Shown piece after piece: positions 1-9,010 of a DNA stretch of 64,000 nucleotides. Position numbers and translations under genes: made by a program. Origin of the DNA: Piscinibacter aquaticus (GTDB lineage: Bacteria > Pseudomonadota > Gammaproteobacteria > Burkholderiales > Burkholderiaceae_C); contig VOPW01000001.1 in the NCBI GenBank assembly GCA_007994965.1, positions 4,154,001 through 4,218,000 of the forward strand, read 5' to 3'. The notes beneath the pieces are model-generated. The model made no database searches. It was given only the letters and a program-made list of their open reading frames with translations, and had not been told where the DNA came from. The first letter of the stretch is position 1; every line of letters begins with the position of its first letter.

Positions 1-258
1 CCGGTCAGCAACGACTCGGGCCTGATGCACGTGGCCGCGGCCTTCGGCCTGCCGCAGGTGGCGGTGTTCGGTTCGACCAGCCCGGAGCACACGCCGCCGC
101 TGAACCCGAAGGCGCGCGTGCTGTGGCTGAAGGACGAGCTGAAGCTCGACTGCATGCCCTGCTTCGAGCGGCAGTGCCGCTTCGGCCACTACCGCTGCCT
201 GACCGACGTGGCGCCGCAGCGGGTGGAACTGGCGCTGCGGCAGGCGCTGGCCGACTGA
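1..258 (+). CDS. waaF: ADP-heptose:LPS heptosyltransferase II, C-terminal part
   Basis: The last 85 residues of a glycosyltransferase that adds heptose to the inner core of lipopolysaccharide in the cytoplasm; the gene begins before the window. The visible part carries the family signature NDSGLMHVAAA, in which the D-S-G-x-x-H-x-A-A residues line the ADP-heptose site, followed by the nucleotide-binding stretch GSTSPEHTPP and the typical cysteine-containing tail. The stop codon shares one base with the start of the kinase gene downstream (TGATG), so the two are probably translationally coupled. WaaF rather than WaaC is chosen on motif resemblance. Confidence 0.85.
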   Translation, partial: PVSNDSGLMHVAAAFGLPQVAVFGSTSPEHTPPLNPKARVLWLKDELKLDCMPCFERQCRFGHYRCLTDVAPQRVELALRQALAD

Positions 259-1778
259 TGGCACGGGGCGGGCGCATCACCGAGGCCCTGATGCGCGAGG
301 CGCTGCTCGGCGCCGGCACCGCCGTGTGGGAGTGGGACGTGCGCAACGACTGCCTGTCGAGCACCGACGACAGCGCGGCGCTGCTCGGGTATGCGCCGGG
401 CGAGATCGCCGACACGCAGATCGCCTGGAACGCGCTGATCCACCCGGACGATCTCCAGGCCAATCACGAGGCCTATCTGCACCACGCGCGCGGCGGGGGC
501 GCCGATCTACGAGCACGAGTACCGCGCGCGCGCTGCAAGGACGGCTCGTGGCGCTGGCTGGCCGAGCGCGGGCGGGTGATCGAGCGCGATGCCCACGGCG
601 AGCCGTTGCGGGCGGTCGGCACGCTGTCCGACATCACCCAGCGGCGCGAGGCGCAGGGCGCGGCGCTGGAGCTGGCCGCGCGGCTGGGCAAGCTGGCCCG
701 CCATGTTCCGGGGCTGCTGTACCAGTACCGCAGCGTCGCCAACGACCCGCTGCGTGGCAACTTCCCGTTCATCAGCGACAGCGTGATCGACCTGCTGGGC
801 CTGCCGCCGGCCGAGCTGATGCGCGACGCCACGGCGGTGTTCCGGCTGATCCACCGCGACGACCTCGAGCGCGTGCGCCTCGGTGTGGTGGAAGCGGCCC
901 GCACGCTGCGGCCCTGGCGCTGCGAGTTCCGGCTGTTCGACCGCGATGCCCAGCCGCGCTGGGTGAACGTGCTGGCCACGCCCCAGCGCGAACCCGAAGG
1001 CACGCTGCTGTGGCACGGCTACATCCAGGACGTGACGGACCTGCGCGAGCTGCAGCAGGCCCGTGCCGAGGCCGCGGCGGCACAGGCGGCCAACCGCGCC
1101 AAGACCGAGTTTCTCTCGCGCATGAGCCACGAGCTGCGAACGCCGCTGAATGCCGTGCTGGGCTTCGCGCAGCTGCTCGAGATCGACGAGCACGAGCCGC
1201 TGAGCGAACAGCAGCGCCGCCGTGTCGTGCTGATCCGCGAGGCCGGGGCGCACCTGCTGGAGATGATCGGCGAGCTGCTCGACCTGACGCGCATCGAGTC
1301 GGGCCAGATGGCGGTGGAGGTGGCGCCGCTGGCGCTGGAGCCGCTGATCGCCGACTGCGTGGAACTGGTGCGCCCGCAGGCCGATGCCGGCGGCGTGAGC
1401 CTGCACGGGGCCGCAGGGCCGGCCACGGTGCGCGTGCTGGCCGATGCCACCCGGCTCCGGCAGGTGCTGCTCAACCTGCTCGGCAATGCGATCAAGTACA
1501 ACCGCCGAGGCGGTCGCGTCGAGGTGGCGGTGGCCGCCTCCGGCAGCGAGCTGCGCATCGACGTGAGCGACACCGGCGTCGGCATCGCGGCCGAGCACAT
1601 GGCGAGCCTGTTCCAGCCGTTCCAGCGCGGCGCGCAGGCCCGCGGCCCGATCGAAGGCGTGGGCATCGGCACGGCGGTGACGCGGGCGCTCGTCGAATTG
1701 ATGGGCGGTACGGTGACCGCGCGCAGCGTGCCGGGCGCCGGCTCGACCTTCAGCGTGACGCTGCGCCGCGCCGACTGA
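258..1778 (+). CDS. PAS-domain sensor histidine kinase
   Basis: A sensor kinase of about 506 residues with no obvious membrane segment, so probably cytoplasmic. Two PAS domains (roughly residues 10-135 and 145-270) precede a HisKA dimerisation domain with the phospho-acceptor in FLSRMSHELRTPLNAVLGF (His about 291) and an HATPase domain with the N box (LLGNAIKYN) and G1 box (DTGVGI). It starts at the ATG overlapping the waaF stop. In the first PAS domain, between about 500 and 530, the best-matching protein sequence (IYEHEYRA leading to RCKDGSWRW) lies one frame off, so two compensating indels probably exist here. No receiver domain and no adjacent response regulator are present, so the partner is unknown. 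Confidence 0.85.
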   Translation: MARGGRITEALMREALLGAGTAVWEWDVRNDCLSSTDDSAALLGYAPGEIADTQIAWNALIHPDDLQANHEAYLHHARGGGADLRARVPRARCKDGSWRWLAERGRVIERDAHGEPLRAVGTLSDITQRREAQGAALELAARLGKLARHVPGLLYQYRSVANDPLRGNFPFISDSVIDLLGLPPAELMRDATAVFRLIHRDDLERVRLGVVEAARTLRPWRCEFRLFDRDAQPRWVNVLATPQREPEGTLLWHGYIQDVTDLRELQQARAEAAAAQAANRAKTEFLSRMSHELRTPLNAVLGFAQLLEIDEHEPLSEQQRRRVVLIREAGAHLLEMIGELLDLTRIESGQMAVEVAPLALEPLIADCVELVRPQADAGGVSLHGAAGPATVRVLADATRLRQVLLNLLGNAIKYNRRGGRVEVAVAASGSELRIDVSDTGVGIAAEHMASLFQPFQRGAQARGPIEGVGIGTAVTRALVELMGGTVTARSVPGAGSTFSVTLRRAD

Positions 1779-1788
1779 GCGCGCGCCG

Positions 1789-2489
1789 CTACAGGTTGCC
1801 CACCGCCAGCACCGGCCCGGTCGGCGCGCCGGTGGGCGAGCCGCCCGGCGGCTCGAGGCTGACCGCGAGGTGGTCGGTCCCGGCCGGCAGCGAGGCGCGC
1901 CGCACCACCGTGGCGCCCTGCGCCGAGATCAGTCCCAGCGAGCGCGGCGGGTTCTTGCCGGCCGCGGCCCACAGTTCGAGCACGCGGTCGTCTGCCATCG
2001 CGACGTTCATCAGCGGCTTGGTTACCACCGCGCGGCCGTCGCCGCTGATGCTGGCCACGAAGGACGCCGGGATCACCCCACCCTGGCTGCTGGGTGCGGT
2101 GGCATTGAGCACGACGACGATCGGCGGCTGCACCGGCCCGGGGTTGGCCAGCAGCACGGCGAGGCTGACGGTGGCGACACTGGCCAGCGCCGCGAAGCCG
2201 CGCCAGAACGCCGGGCGGGCCCACCACCGCGTGATGTTCGCGGTGGCCGGCGCGGGCGTGCTGCCGCCGAGGCGCTGTTCGATGCGCGCCCACACGCGCG
2301 GCGGCGGCGCCACCGGCGCCACGCTGGCGGTCAGTGGCATCAGCCGTTCCTGCCAGCGCGCACGGCCGCGCGCAGTGCCGGGTGGGCCGGCAGCAGCGCC
2401 TCGAAGCGGCGCCGCGCGGCGCCACGCAGCGTGCCGGCCACGTAGGCGGCGGCGAGGCGGTCGGCGAGTTCGATCCGGGAGTAGTCCAT
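1789..2489 (-). CDS. Anti-sigma factor, RskA-like (frameshifted)
   Basis: A single-pass membrane anti-sigma factor expected to hold the ECF sigma factor encoded just upstream. The N-terminal sigma-binding part begins MDYSRIELADRLAAAYVAG and shows the usual R-x-x-F-E-x-x-L helix. The membrane helix follows WWARPAFWRGFAAL, and the periplasmic RskA-type domain runs to the C-terminus with the family-like phrase LELWAAAGKNPPRSLGLI. The frame breaks at about 2,355: adding one C before GCTGG joins the halves as AAVRRWQERLMPLT. The ATG overlaps the sigma stop codon (TGATG), as usual for such pairs. No zinc-binding H-x3-C-x2-C motif is seen, which fits RskA/RsgI-like rather than ZAS anti-sigma factors. 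Confidence 0.8.
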
Positions 2490-3121
2490 CAGGCGCTCCC
2501 CGCCATGTCGCGATGCACGGCAGCGTCGAGGCAGCCCTTGAGCGCCATCAGCGCGCGGCGCACCCACGATTTCACCGTGCCCAGCGGCTGGCGCATCTGC
2601 TCGGCCACCTCGGCGTGGCTGAGCCCGTCGAAGAAGGCCAGCGCCACGCTCTGCCGCTGCACGGCGCTCAGGCCCTCCATGCAGCGCCCCAGCGCGCGGG
2701 CGTCGCTGGCGCGGCTCAGCAACTCGAGCGGCCCATCGCTTTCGTCGGCCACCTGCTCGTACACGTCGGCATCCTGTTCATCATCGCCGCCGGAGGTGGG
2801 AGCGGCCTGGATCTGCGGCTGGGTCTGCGCGCGGCGCAGGCTGTCGATGGCGCGGTTGCGCGCGATGCTGGTCAGCCAGGTCAGGGGCTGGCTCTGCGCC
2901 GCATCGAAGCTCTGCGCCGAGCGCCAGACGTTGACATACACCTCCTGGAGGATGTCTTCGGCCTGGGCCCGGTCTCTCTGGATGCGCAGAACCACGGCAA
3001 ACAGATGCGCGCTGGTGCGCTCGTAGAGCGTGGCAAATGCCGCACGATCGCCGAGCCCGGCGCGTGCCAGCAGTTGGGCGAGCTCTCGGCTGCGTTCGGT
3101 CCAGTCGGTGGCGGCGGGCAT
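2489..3121 (-). CDS. ECF-family RNA polymerase sigma factor
   Basis: A 210-residue group-4 sigma factor (SigK/RpoE-like). Region 2 is visible at residues about 25-90 with the core-binding and -10-recognition helix (AEDILQEVYVNVWRSAQSF, then LTWLTSIARNRAIDSLRR). Region 4, with a helix-turn-helix for -35 recognition, is at about 150-205 (LSHAEVAEQMRQPLGTVKSWVRRAL). The start chosen, MPAATDWTERS, gives a normal family length; the frame stays open further upstream but that part would overlap purU. It is coupled to the anti-sigma gene by a one-base overlap and probably controls itself, as is common for ECF pairs. It is divergent from purU. The inducing signal cannot be read from sequence. Confidence 0.9.
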   Translation of the reverse strand: MPAATDWTERSRELAQLLARAGLGDRAAFATLYERTSAHLFAVVLRIQRDRAQAEDILQEVYVNVWRSAQSFDAAQSQPLTWLTSIARNRAIDSLRRAQTQPQIQAAPTSGGDDEQDADVYEQVADESDGPLELLSRASDARALGRCMEGLSAVQRQSVALAFFDGLSHAEVAEQMRQPLGTVKSWVRRALMALKGCLDAAVHRDMAGSA

Positions 3122-3188
3122 GGGCGCGAGTCTAGGGGCGTCCGGCCGATCGTGCTCCGTACAATCCGTGCTCCTCCAGGAAAGCACC

Positions 3189-4074
3189 ATGCCCAGCCGC
3201 AACGAGTTCGTCCTCACCCTGTCGTGCCGCGATGCCAAGGGCATCGTGCATGCGGTCTCCGGCCTGCTGTTCCAGGCGGGCTGCAACATCATCGATTCGC
3301 AGCAGTACGGCGACGTGCTGGCCAGCGACGCCACCGGTCTGTTCTTCCTGCGCGTGCACTTCGAGGCGCCGCCGCACCACGGCCGACGTGGCCACGCTCG
3401 ACCCGCTGTTCACCCACCTGCGCGAGCAGTTCGGCATGGATGCCAAGCTGTATTCGCTGGCGCGCAAGCCGCGCGTGCTGATGATGGTCAGCAAGCACGG
3501 CCACTGCCTGAACGACCTGCTGTTCCGCTGGCGCTCGGGCCAGCTCGAGGTCGACATCCCGGCGATCGTCTCCAACCACCCCGACTACGCCGACCTCGCT
3601 GCCAGCTACGGCATTCCCTTCCACCACCTGCCGCTGCCCACCGGCGCGCCGGCCGAGGCCAAGCGCGCGCAGGAGAAGCAGGTGGAGGCGCTGGTCGAGA
3701 AGGAGCAGATCGATCTGGTGGTGCTGGCGCGCTACATGCAGATCCTCTCCAGCGAGTTCTGCCGGTTCCTCAAGGGCCGCGCGATCAACATCCACCACAG
3801 CTTCCTGCCCAGCTTCAAGGGCGCGAAGCCCTACTACCAGGCGCACGAGCGTGGCGTGAAGCTGATCGGCGCGACGGCCCACTACGTGACTGCCGAGCTC
3901 GACGAGGGCCCGATCATCGAGCAGAACGTCGAGCGCGTGGACCACACGCTCAGCCCGGAGGATTTCACCGCCGTCGGTCGCGACGTCGAGTGCGTCGTGC
4001 TGGCGCGCGCGGTGCGCTGGCACGTCGAGCACCGCGTGCTGCTCAACGGGCGCAAGACCGTCGTCTTCCGCTGA
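3189..4074 (+). CDS. purU: Formyltetrahydrofolate deformylase (frameshifted)
   Basis: PurU hydrolyses 10-formyl-tetrahydrofolate to formate and tetrahydrofolate, supplying formate for purine synthesis and balancing one-carbon pools. An N-terminal ACT domain (residues about 5-85; FVLTLSCRDAKGIVHAVSGLL) precedes the formyl-transferase-fold catalytic domain with the IHHSFLPSFKGAKPY signature and the catalytic Asn/His/Asp set (IN-IHH; ELDEGPIIEQ). The frame breaks at about 3,375, between RVHFEAPP and TTADVATLDPLF; the two parts together make about 290 residues, the normal length. An AGGA ribosome-binding site precedes the ATG by about 7 bases, and a TACAAT -10-like element is at 3,160-3,165 in the gap facing the sigma-factor gene. 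Confidence 0.9.
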
Positions 4075-4088
4075 AGCGCATCCCGCCT

Positions 4089-4532
4089 ATGCCGCGTGCC
4101 AAGCCGCCACCGCCGCCGTCGACACCCGACGAGATCGAGCAGCAGTTCTACGAGGCGCTGCAGCGCGCCGACATCGAGGCGCTGATGGCGGTGTGGTCCG
4201 ACGACGACGAGGTCGTCTGCGTGCACCCGGGCGGCCCGCGCGTGGTCGGCGCCGCGGCGATCCGCGCGGCCTTCGAAGCGATCTTCGCCAATGGCGCGAT
4301 CGCCGCGCGGCCGGAGAAGGTGCGCCGGCTGCAGACGATGAACTGCGCCGTGCACAGCGTGCTCGAGCGCATCGAGATCCCCACCGACGAAGGCCCGCAG
4401 ACGGCCTGGGTGGTGGCGACCAACGTCTACGTGAAGTCCGGCGCCGGCTGGGCGATGGCGGCGCACCACGCGAGCCCCGGCTCGCCGCGCGAGGTGCAGG
4501 ACATCGTCGAGGCCGCCTCGACGCTCCACTGA
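4089..4532 (+). CDS. NTF2-like (SnoaL/DUF4440-type) protein
   Basis: A 147-residue soluble protein of the cone-shaped nuclear-transport-factor-2 fold. Visible family features are the initial helix IEQQFYEALQRADIEALMAVWSD, the acidic turn DDDEVVCVHPGG and the central GAAAIRAAFEAIF stretch. Such proteins can be small-molecule isomerases or binding domains; nothing here fixes a substrate. It follows purU by 14 bases, and its stop codon is 2 bases before the GTG of the YheT-like hydrolase, so the three genes probably form one transcript. Confidence 0.8.
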   Translation: MPRAKPPPPPSTPDEIEQQFYEALQRADIEALMAVWSDDDEVVCVHPGGPRVVGAAAIRAAFEAIFANGAIAARPEKVRRLQTMNCAVHSVLERIEIPTDEGPQTAWVVATNVYVKSGAGWAMAAHHASPGSPREVQDIVEAASTLH

Positions 4533-4534
4533 CG

Positions 4535-5501
4535 GTGCAGCACTACCGCAGCCCGGGCTGGCTGCCCGGTGGCAACGCACAGACGATCTGGCCGGCGCTG
4601 TTCGGACGGCGCCACCACGGCTCGGTAATCCAGTTCCGGCGCGAGCGCTGGACCACGCCGGACGGCGATTTCATCGATGCCGACTGGCTCGGTGATCAGG
4701 TGAATGCGCCGCTGTTGGTGATGTTCCACGGCCTCGAAGGCTCGACGCAGAGCCACTACGCGCAGGCCTTCGCCGACTGGGCGCGCCGCCACGGCTGGCG
4801 TTTCGTGATGCCGCACTTCCGCGGCTGCTCGGGCGAGCTGAACCTCGCGCCGCGCGCTTACCACTCGGGTGACTTCGAGGAGATCGGCTGGATGCTGTCG
4901 CAGGCGAAGTCGCGCCACGCGGGGCCGGTCGTCGCGGTGGGTGTCTCGCTCGGCGGCAATGCACTGCTGCGCTGGGCCGAGGAGGCCGGCGACTCGGCGG
5001 CACGCACGGCCAAGGCGGTGGTGGCGATCAGTTCGCCGATCGACTGCGGCCGCCGGCGGCCGCGCGATCGGCCGTGGCTTCAACCGGCTCGTCTACACCC
5101 GCATGTTCCTGCGCACGATGAAGCCCAAGGCGCTGGCCAAGCTGGCGCAGCACCCGGGACTGTTCAGCCGCGAGAAGCTGCTGGCCGCGCGCGACCTCTA
5201 CGACTTCGACAACGTCTTCACCGCGCCGCTGCACGGCTTTCGCGACACCGACGACTACTGGGCGCGCGGCTCGGCCAAGCCGCACCTGCACCGCATCCGC
5301 ATCCCGGCGCTGGTGCTCAACGCGCGCAACGATCCGTTCGTGCCGGGCGCCTCGCTGCCTGCGCCGCACGAGGTCGGCGCACACGTGACGCTGTGGCAGC
5401 CCGAGCACGGCGGCCATGTCGGATTCCCCGGCGGGCGCAGGCCGGGCCACGTGATGACCCTGCCGGATGCAGTGATGCGCTGGCTCGCCTCGCGCATTTG
5501 A
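4535..5501 (+). CDS. YheT-family alpha/beta hydrolase (frameshifted)
   Basis: A member of the AB-hydrolase 4 family (E. coli YheT, eukaryotic ABHD1/3), about 321 residues. The oxyanion region is MFHGLEGSTQSHYAQ, the arginine-glycine motif is MPHFRGCSGELNLAPRAYHSG, the nucleophile elbow is GVSLGGNALLRW (Ser), the acid is probably in NARNDPFVPG and the base in EHGGHVGF. The start chosen is GTG 2 bases after the previous stop; no ATG fits. The frame breaks at about 5,045-5,060; two single-base losses (CC to C and GG to G) in the codons after SSPID would explain it. The physiological ester substrate of the family is unknown. Confidence 0.85.
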
Positions 5502-5515
5502 CGCAGCATCGGCCG

Positions 5516-6061
5516 ATGGACGAGATCGTCAAGGCCGCACTGAAGAAGTGGCCGAACGTGCCGCACTGCTGGGGCTGGCTCGCGCTCGATGCGCGCGGCG
5601 ACTGGTACATGCGCGACGAGCGCGTGCAGCACGCCGGGCCGTTCCCGCAGGTCAAGGGTAGCCGCATCCTGCACGACAAGCTGCGCGAATTCATCCACCG
5701 CAACTATGCGGCCGACGAGCACGGCGCCCTGGTTCTTCCAGAACGGGCCGCAGCGCGTGTACGTCGAGCTCGAGGCGGCGCCTTGGGTGTGGCGGCTGCA
5801 GGCCGGCGGCCATGAGCCGGCCGTCACCAGCCACACCGGGCTGCCGGCCACGGCGCAATCGACTGGCTCGATGAGCAGGGCCGGCTGTTTCTCGCCACCG
5901 ACCTCGGCCTCGGCATCGTGCACACGCTCGACATGGAGACCGCGGCCGATGCCGTCGAGCGCGGCCTGTGGACGCCCGAGGCGATCACCGCCGCCGAGCT
6001 GCCGGCGCGCTTTCGCTACCGGCTCAGCCCGGCCGGCGACCGCGCTGCTCAGCTGCCGTAG
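5516..6061 (+). CDS. Conserved hypothetical protein of Burkholderiales (frameshifted)
   Basis: A soluble protein of about 181 residues that I recognise only as a conserved hypothetical of beta-proteobacteria. It begins MDEIVKAALKKWPNVPHCWG and contains the phrase WFFQNGPQRVYVELEAAPWVW. No catalytic motif, signal peptide or membrane helix is visible. Two indels break it: an extra C at about 5,731 and another break at about 5,855 before IDWLDEQGRLFLATDLGLG. The end (TAG at 6,059) runs 13 bases into the opposite-strand DUF3455-type gene, so the two are convergent. It probably belongs to the purU-YheT transcript. Confidence 0.7.
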
Positions 6062-6582
6062 AACACGTAGTCGGCTTCGTACGCCACCTGCTGGCGCTGG
6101 CCCTTGTTGGCCGCGGTGCAGGCGGCCGACGGCGCCACGCCGCCCTTGGTGTTCAGGCGCTGGATATAGGCCACGCCCTGCATCGCGCCGGCGCCCATCG
6201 CCGGCTCGGCCTTGACCAGCTGCAGCGGGATGTTGCCCGGCGCCGCCGGCGCCACCGCGACCTGCTTGCCGGTGACCTTGGAGCCGTCGGCGGCCTCCCA
6301 GGTCGGGCCGGCGTAGTACTTGCCGACCGTCTTGCGGTCCGCCGAATACAGCGTGGCCACCGGCGCGACGAATGCCCACTCATGGGCACCGGCCATGTCT
6401 TTCTTCTCGCGGCACTCGTAGGTGATCTCGCCGACGCCAGTGGTGCTCATCGTCTGCTTCAGGCCGGCCGGCACGCGCACGGCCTCGGGCAGCATCGTGT
6501 TGTCCACCGGCTTCATCGTCGGTTGCGAGGCGCAGGCGGAGATCAGGGCGGCGAGGCCCAGCAGCGGAAGGGTTCGGGTCAT
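6049..6582 (-). CDS. DUF3455-type lipoprotein
   Basis: A 177-residue exported lipoprotein. The signal peptide ends in the lipobox ISAC (residues about 13-16), and the mature part follows the DUF3455 pattern: early PEAVRVPAGLKQTMSTTGVG, a central WAFVAPVATLY, then GPTWEAADGSKVTGK and a C-terminal YIQRLNTKGGVAP. The family has no assigned function. It lies downstream of the cytochrome c gene, but the strong terminator at 6,673-6,703 sits between them, so it probably has its own promoter in the 90-base gap. Convergent with the conserved hypothetical gene on the forward strand. Confidence 0.8.
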   Translation of the reverse strand: MTRTLPLLGLAALISACASQPTMKPVDNTMLPEAVRVPAGLKQTMSTTGVGEITYECREKKDMAGAHEWAFVAPVATLYSADRKTVGKYYAGPTWEAADGSKVTGKQVAVAPAAPGNIPLQLVKAEPAMGAGAMQGVAYIQRLNTKGGVAPSAACTAANKGQRQQVAYEADYVFYGS

Positions 6583-6672
6583 GAGGTGCTCCGGAAAGTG
6601 TTCTGGACGAGGGGGCCGAAGTGACCCCGACTTCCGGATACGCGCCTCGGTGCCGATCGGATGCGGCACGAC

Positions 6673-6703
6673 CAAAAAAAAAAGCCGGCCCGCAGGCCGG
6701 CTT
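6673..6703 (-). terminator. Rho-independent terminator of the cytochrome c gene
   Basis: A perfect 9-bp stem (AAGCCGGCC / GGCCGGCTT, 6,682-6,690 with 6,695-6,703) closes a four-base loop. Read on the reverse strand it is followed at once by a run of 11 T. It lies 20 bases past the stop of the reverse-strand cytochrome gene. Confidence 0.92.
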
Positions 6704-6722
6704 CGTCGGTGGCGTGCGCCGA

Positions 6723-7256
6723 TCAGTTGGCCGCGGAGGCCGCCGGCGCGGGCGCCTTGGGCTCGGCGAAGTTCGCGCCGCCCTTGTTGGCCAGGTAGAC
6801 CACGGCGCGAGCCACTTCGTAGTCGCTGAAGTCGCCGCCACCCTGCGCGCCCATCGCACCCTTGCCCTTCAGGGCCGAATTCAGAAGCGTTTCGTAGCCG
6901 GTGGCGATGCGCGGCGCCCAGGCGGCGGTGTCGCCGGTCTTCGGGGCGCCGGCGGCACCGCTGGCGTGGCAGGCGGTGCACTGGGCGGCGTAGACCTGCT
7001 CGCCGGTCTTCAGGGAGGCGACGTCGGAGGCATCCTTGACCTGGATGCCGCCGATCGGCTGGATGCGCTGGGCCACGGCTTCGGCGCCGAGGCCGCTGCT
7101 GCCGGCCGCCGGCTTCGCGTCGGATGCGACGTACTTCACCAGCAGCACGATCAGCGCGATCGGGATGATAAAGGAGAACAGCACCGCCACGACGAGCTGC
7201 TTGGGCGTCTTGATCGGGCCTTCGTGCGGGCCGCTGTGGTCGTGGGAGTCGCTCAT
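6723..7256 (-). CDS. Membrane-anchored c-type cytochrome (c5-like)
   Basis: A 177-residue mono-haem cytochrome. The N-terminus is short and cytoplasmic with a His/Asp-rich stretch. One membrane helix follows (about residues 22-44, VVAVLFSFIIPIALIVLLV) and the haem domain is periplasmic with the attachment motif CTACH (about 95-99). The sixth ligand is probably the Met in KGKGAMGAQGGGDFSD, in the c5 manner. An Ala/Pro-rich tail ends the protein. Such proteins pass electrons between membrane complexes and terminal oxidases. The gene is intact, with its own -10 element upstream and a strong terminator downstream, so it is monocistronic. Confidence 0.88.
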   Translation of the reverse strand: MSDSHDHSGPHEGPIKTPKQLVVAVLFSFIIPIALIVLLVKYVASDAKPAAGSSGLGAEAVAQRIQPIGGIQVKDASDVASLKTGEQVYAAQCTACHASGAAGAPKTGDTAAWAPRIATGYETLLNSALKGKGAMGAQGGGDFSDYEVARAVVYLANKGGANFAEPKAPAPAASAAN

Positions 7257-7336
7257 GGGATCCTCGGTATCGGTGCTGGAGTGGGTCTCGGGCGCTGCTC
7301 AGCCCGGCATCGGCCAGGGAGGGCAAAAACCGCGGA

Positions 7337-7342
7337 ATTATA
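7337..7342 (-). promoter_or_regulatory. -10 element for the cytochrome c gene
   Basis: On the reverse strand this reads TATAAT, a perfect sigma-70 -10 hexamer, about 80 bases before the cytochrome start codon, in the AT-richest spot of the 162-base gap. No convincing -35 hexamer is seen, so an activator may be needed. Confidence 0.5.
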
Positions 7343-7418
7343 TGGGGCGTCAGCCGCCGGCCCGGGTTCGGGCGTGGTCTCAGGCCGTCCGTGCCGGGCG
7401 CATCGAAGGCTGCGCCGA

Positions 7419-9010
7419 TCAGGTGGCCAGGGTCTGCGACGGCACCTCGGGCAGCTCGATCCAGAAGGTCGAGCCGCGCCCGACCTCGCTCTCGAACCCG
7501 AGCTCGCCGCCCATCAGCGCGGCCATGCGGTGCGAAAACGCCAGCCCGATGCCCGCGCCCTCGATGTCGCCGGACTCTGCGCCGAGACGCTCGAAGGCGC
7601 GGAAGAGGCGCTCGCGCTGGTCCGGCGCGATGCCTCGGCCGGTGTCGGCGACGCTGATCCGTACCCGGCCGCCGCCGCGCCGGTGGCAAACCAGGCGCAC
7701 CTCGCCGCCGCGCCGGTTGTACTTGATGCTGTTGGACAGCAGGTTGACGAGCACCTGCAGCAGTCGCGTCGGGTCGGCGCTGACCTGCAGCGGTTCTGCG
7801 GGCGGCTCGACGACGAGCCTGATGTCGTGCTCGGCCGCCTGGGGCATCACCATCGGCACCGCCTTGTCGACCGTCGCCGCCACGTCGGTCGTCTGCATCT
7901 GGACCGTCATCCGCCCGGCATCGATGCGCGCGAGGTCGAGCACGTCCTCGACCATGCGCAGCAAGTGGGAGCCGGCCACCTGCACGTGGCGGAGATAGCC
8001 GCTCGGGCGTTCGGCCAGGATCTCTCGGCCGAGCAACTGGCTGAAACCCAGTACGGCGTTGAGCGGCGTGCGCAGTTCGTGCGAGACGGTCGACATGAAC
8101 ATCAGGCGTTCATCGCTGGCCCGCTCGGCGGCCAGCTTTGCGGCTTCGAGCTCGCGGGTGCGCTCGCGCACGAGCGCCTCGAGATGTTCGCGATGGCGCA
8201 ATAGCTCCTGCTCGTCGAGCCGGCGCTGCGTGACATCGCGCATCACGAGGACGCCGCCGAGCAGCGTGCCGTCGTCGTCGCGGATCGGTGCCGCGCCGGC
8301 GTCGACGTAAAGCCGCGGCGTGCCGTCGCCGGCACGCAGCAGCCCGCGGCGCGGGGCGATCGCCTCGTGCCCGAGCAGCGCCGAGACCATCAGGTCAGGC
8401 AGCTCGGCCTCGGTGTCCGGGTCGTACAGGCGCATGATCTCGAGGGGTCGCCGCCCCGCGACGTCGCCGAGCCGGCAGCCCAGGAGCGACTCGGCTGCGG
8501 TGTTCATCAGCTGGATGTCGCCCTGCGCGTCGGCAGCGATCACGCCGTCGCCCAGGCACTGCAGCGTCTTGCGCAGCCAGTGCTCGCTGCGGCGCACGCG
8601 GTCGTCGAGAGCTTGCCGGTGCAGCGCGATCTCGATCGTGGTGCGCAGGTCCTGCGGCCGGAAGGGCTTGACCAGGTAGCCGTGCGGGCTGGCGACCTTG
8701 GCGCGCTCGAGCGTCGAACTGTCGCCGTAGGCGGTAAGGAAGACCACCGGGATGTTGTGCTCCGCGCGGATCGAGCGTGCCGTCTCGATGCCGTCGCTGC
8801 CCCCTTGATCATGATGTCCATCATGACCAGATCAGGGGCGGCGTCCTGCACCCGGCGGCGCGCCCGCTCTCCGCTGGCTGCGATGCCGACGACCTCGTAG
8901 CCGAAGTCCCGCAGCTGCTGTGCCATGTCCATCGCGATGACGGCCTCGTCCTCCACGATCAGGATGCGCTTGCGGGTGGCGGTCGACGGCGGCGTCGTGG
9001 TCGTGTTCAT
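7419..9010 (-). CDS. Hybrid receiver-PAS-histidine kinase (frameshifted)
   Basis: About 530 residues in inverted hybrid order. An N-terminal receiver domain (KRILIVEDEAVIAMDMAQQL; phospho-acceptor Asp in DLVMMDIMI; conserved Lys in GYLVKPF) is followed by a PAS domain (about 140-260), a coiled coil, HisKA (FMSTVSHELRTPLNAVLGF) and HATPase with LLSNSIKYN and DTGRGIAPD. The frame breaks at about 8,800, right after DIMIKG. Its ATG overlaps the stop of the upstream kinase (ATGA), so the receiver is probably the direct partner of that HWE-type kinase, making a phosphorelay. The output of the C-terminal kinase is unknown. Confidence 0.85.

Noticed and set aside
326..3481. A 1,051-codon open frame crossing the PAS kinase, anti-sigma, sigma and purU genes
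   Set aside because: Its product is Arg/Ala/Pro-rich without any domain, and it overlaps four well-supported genes on both strands.
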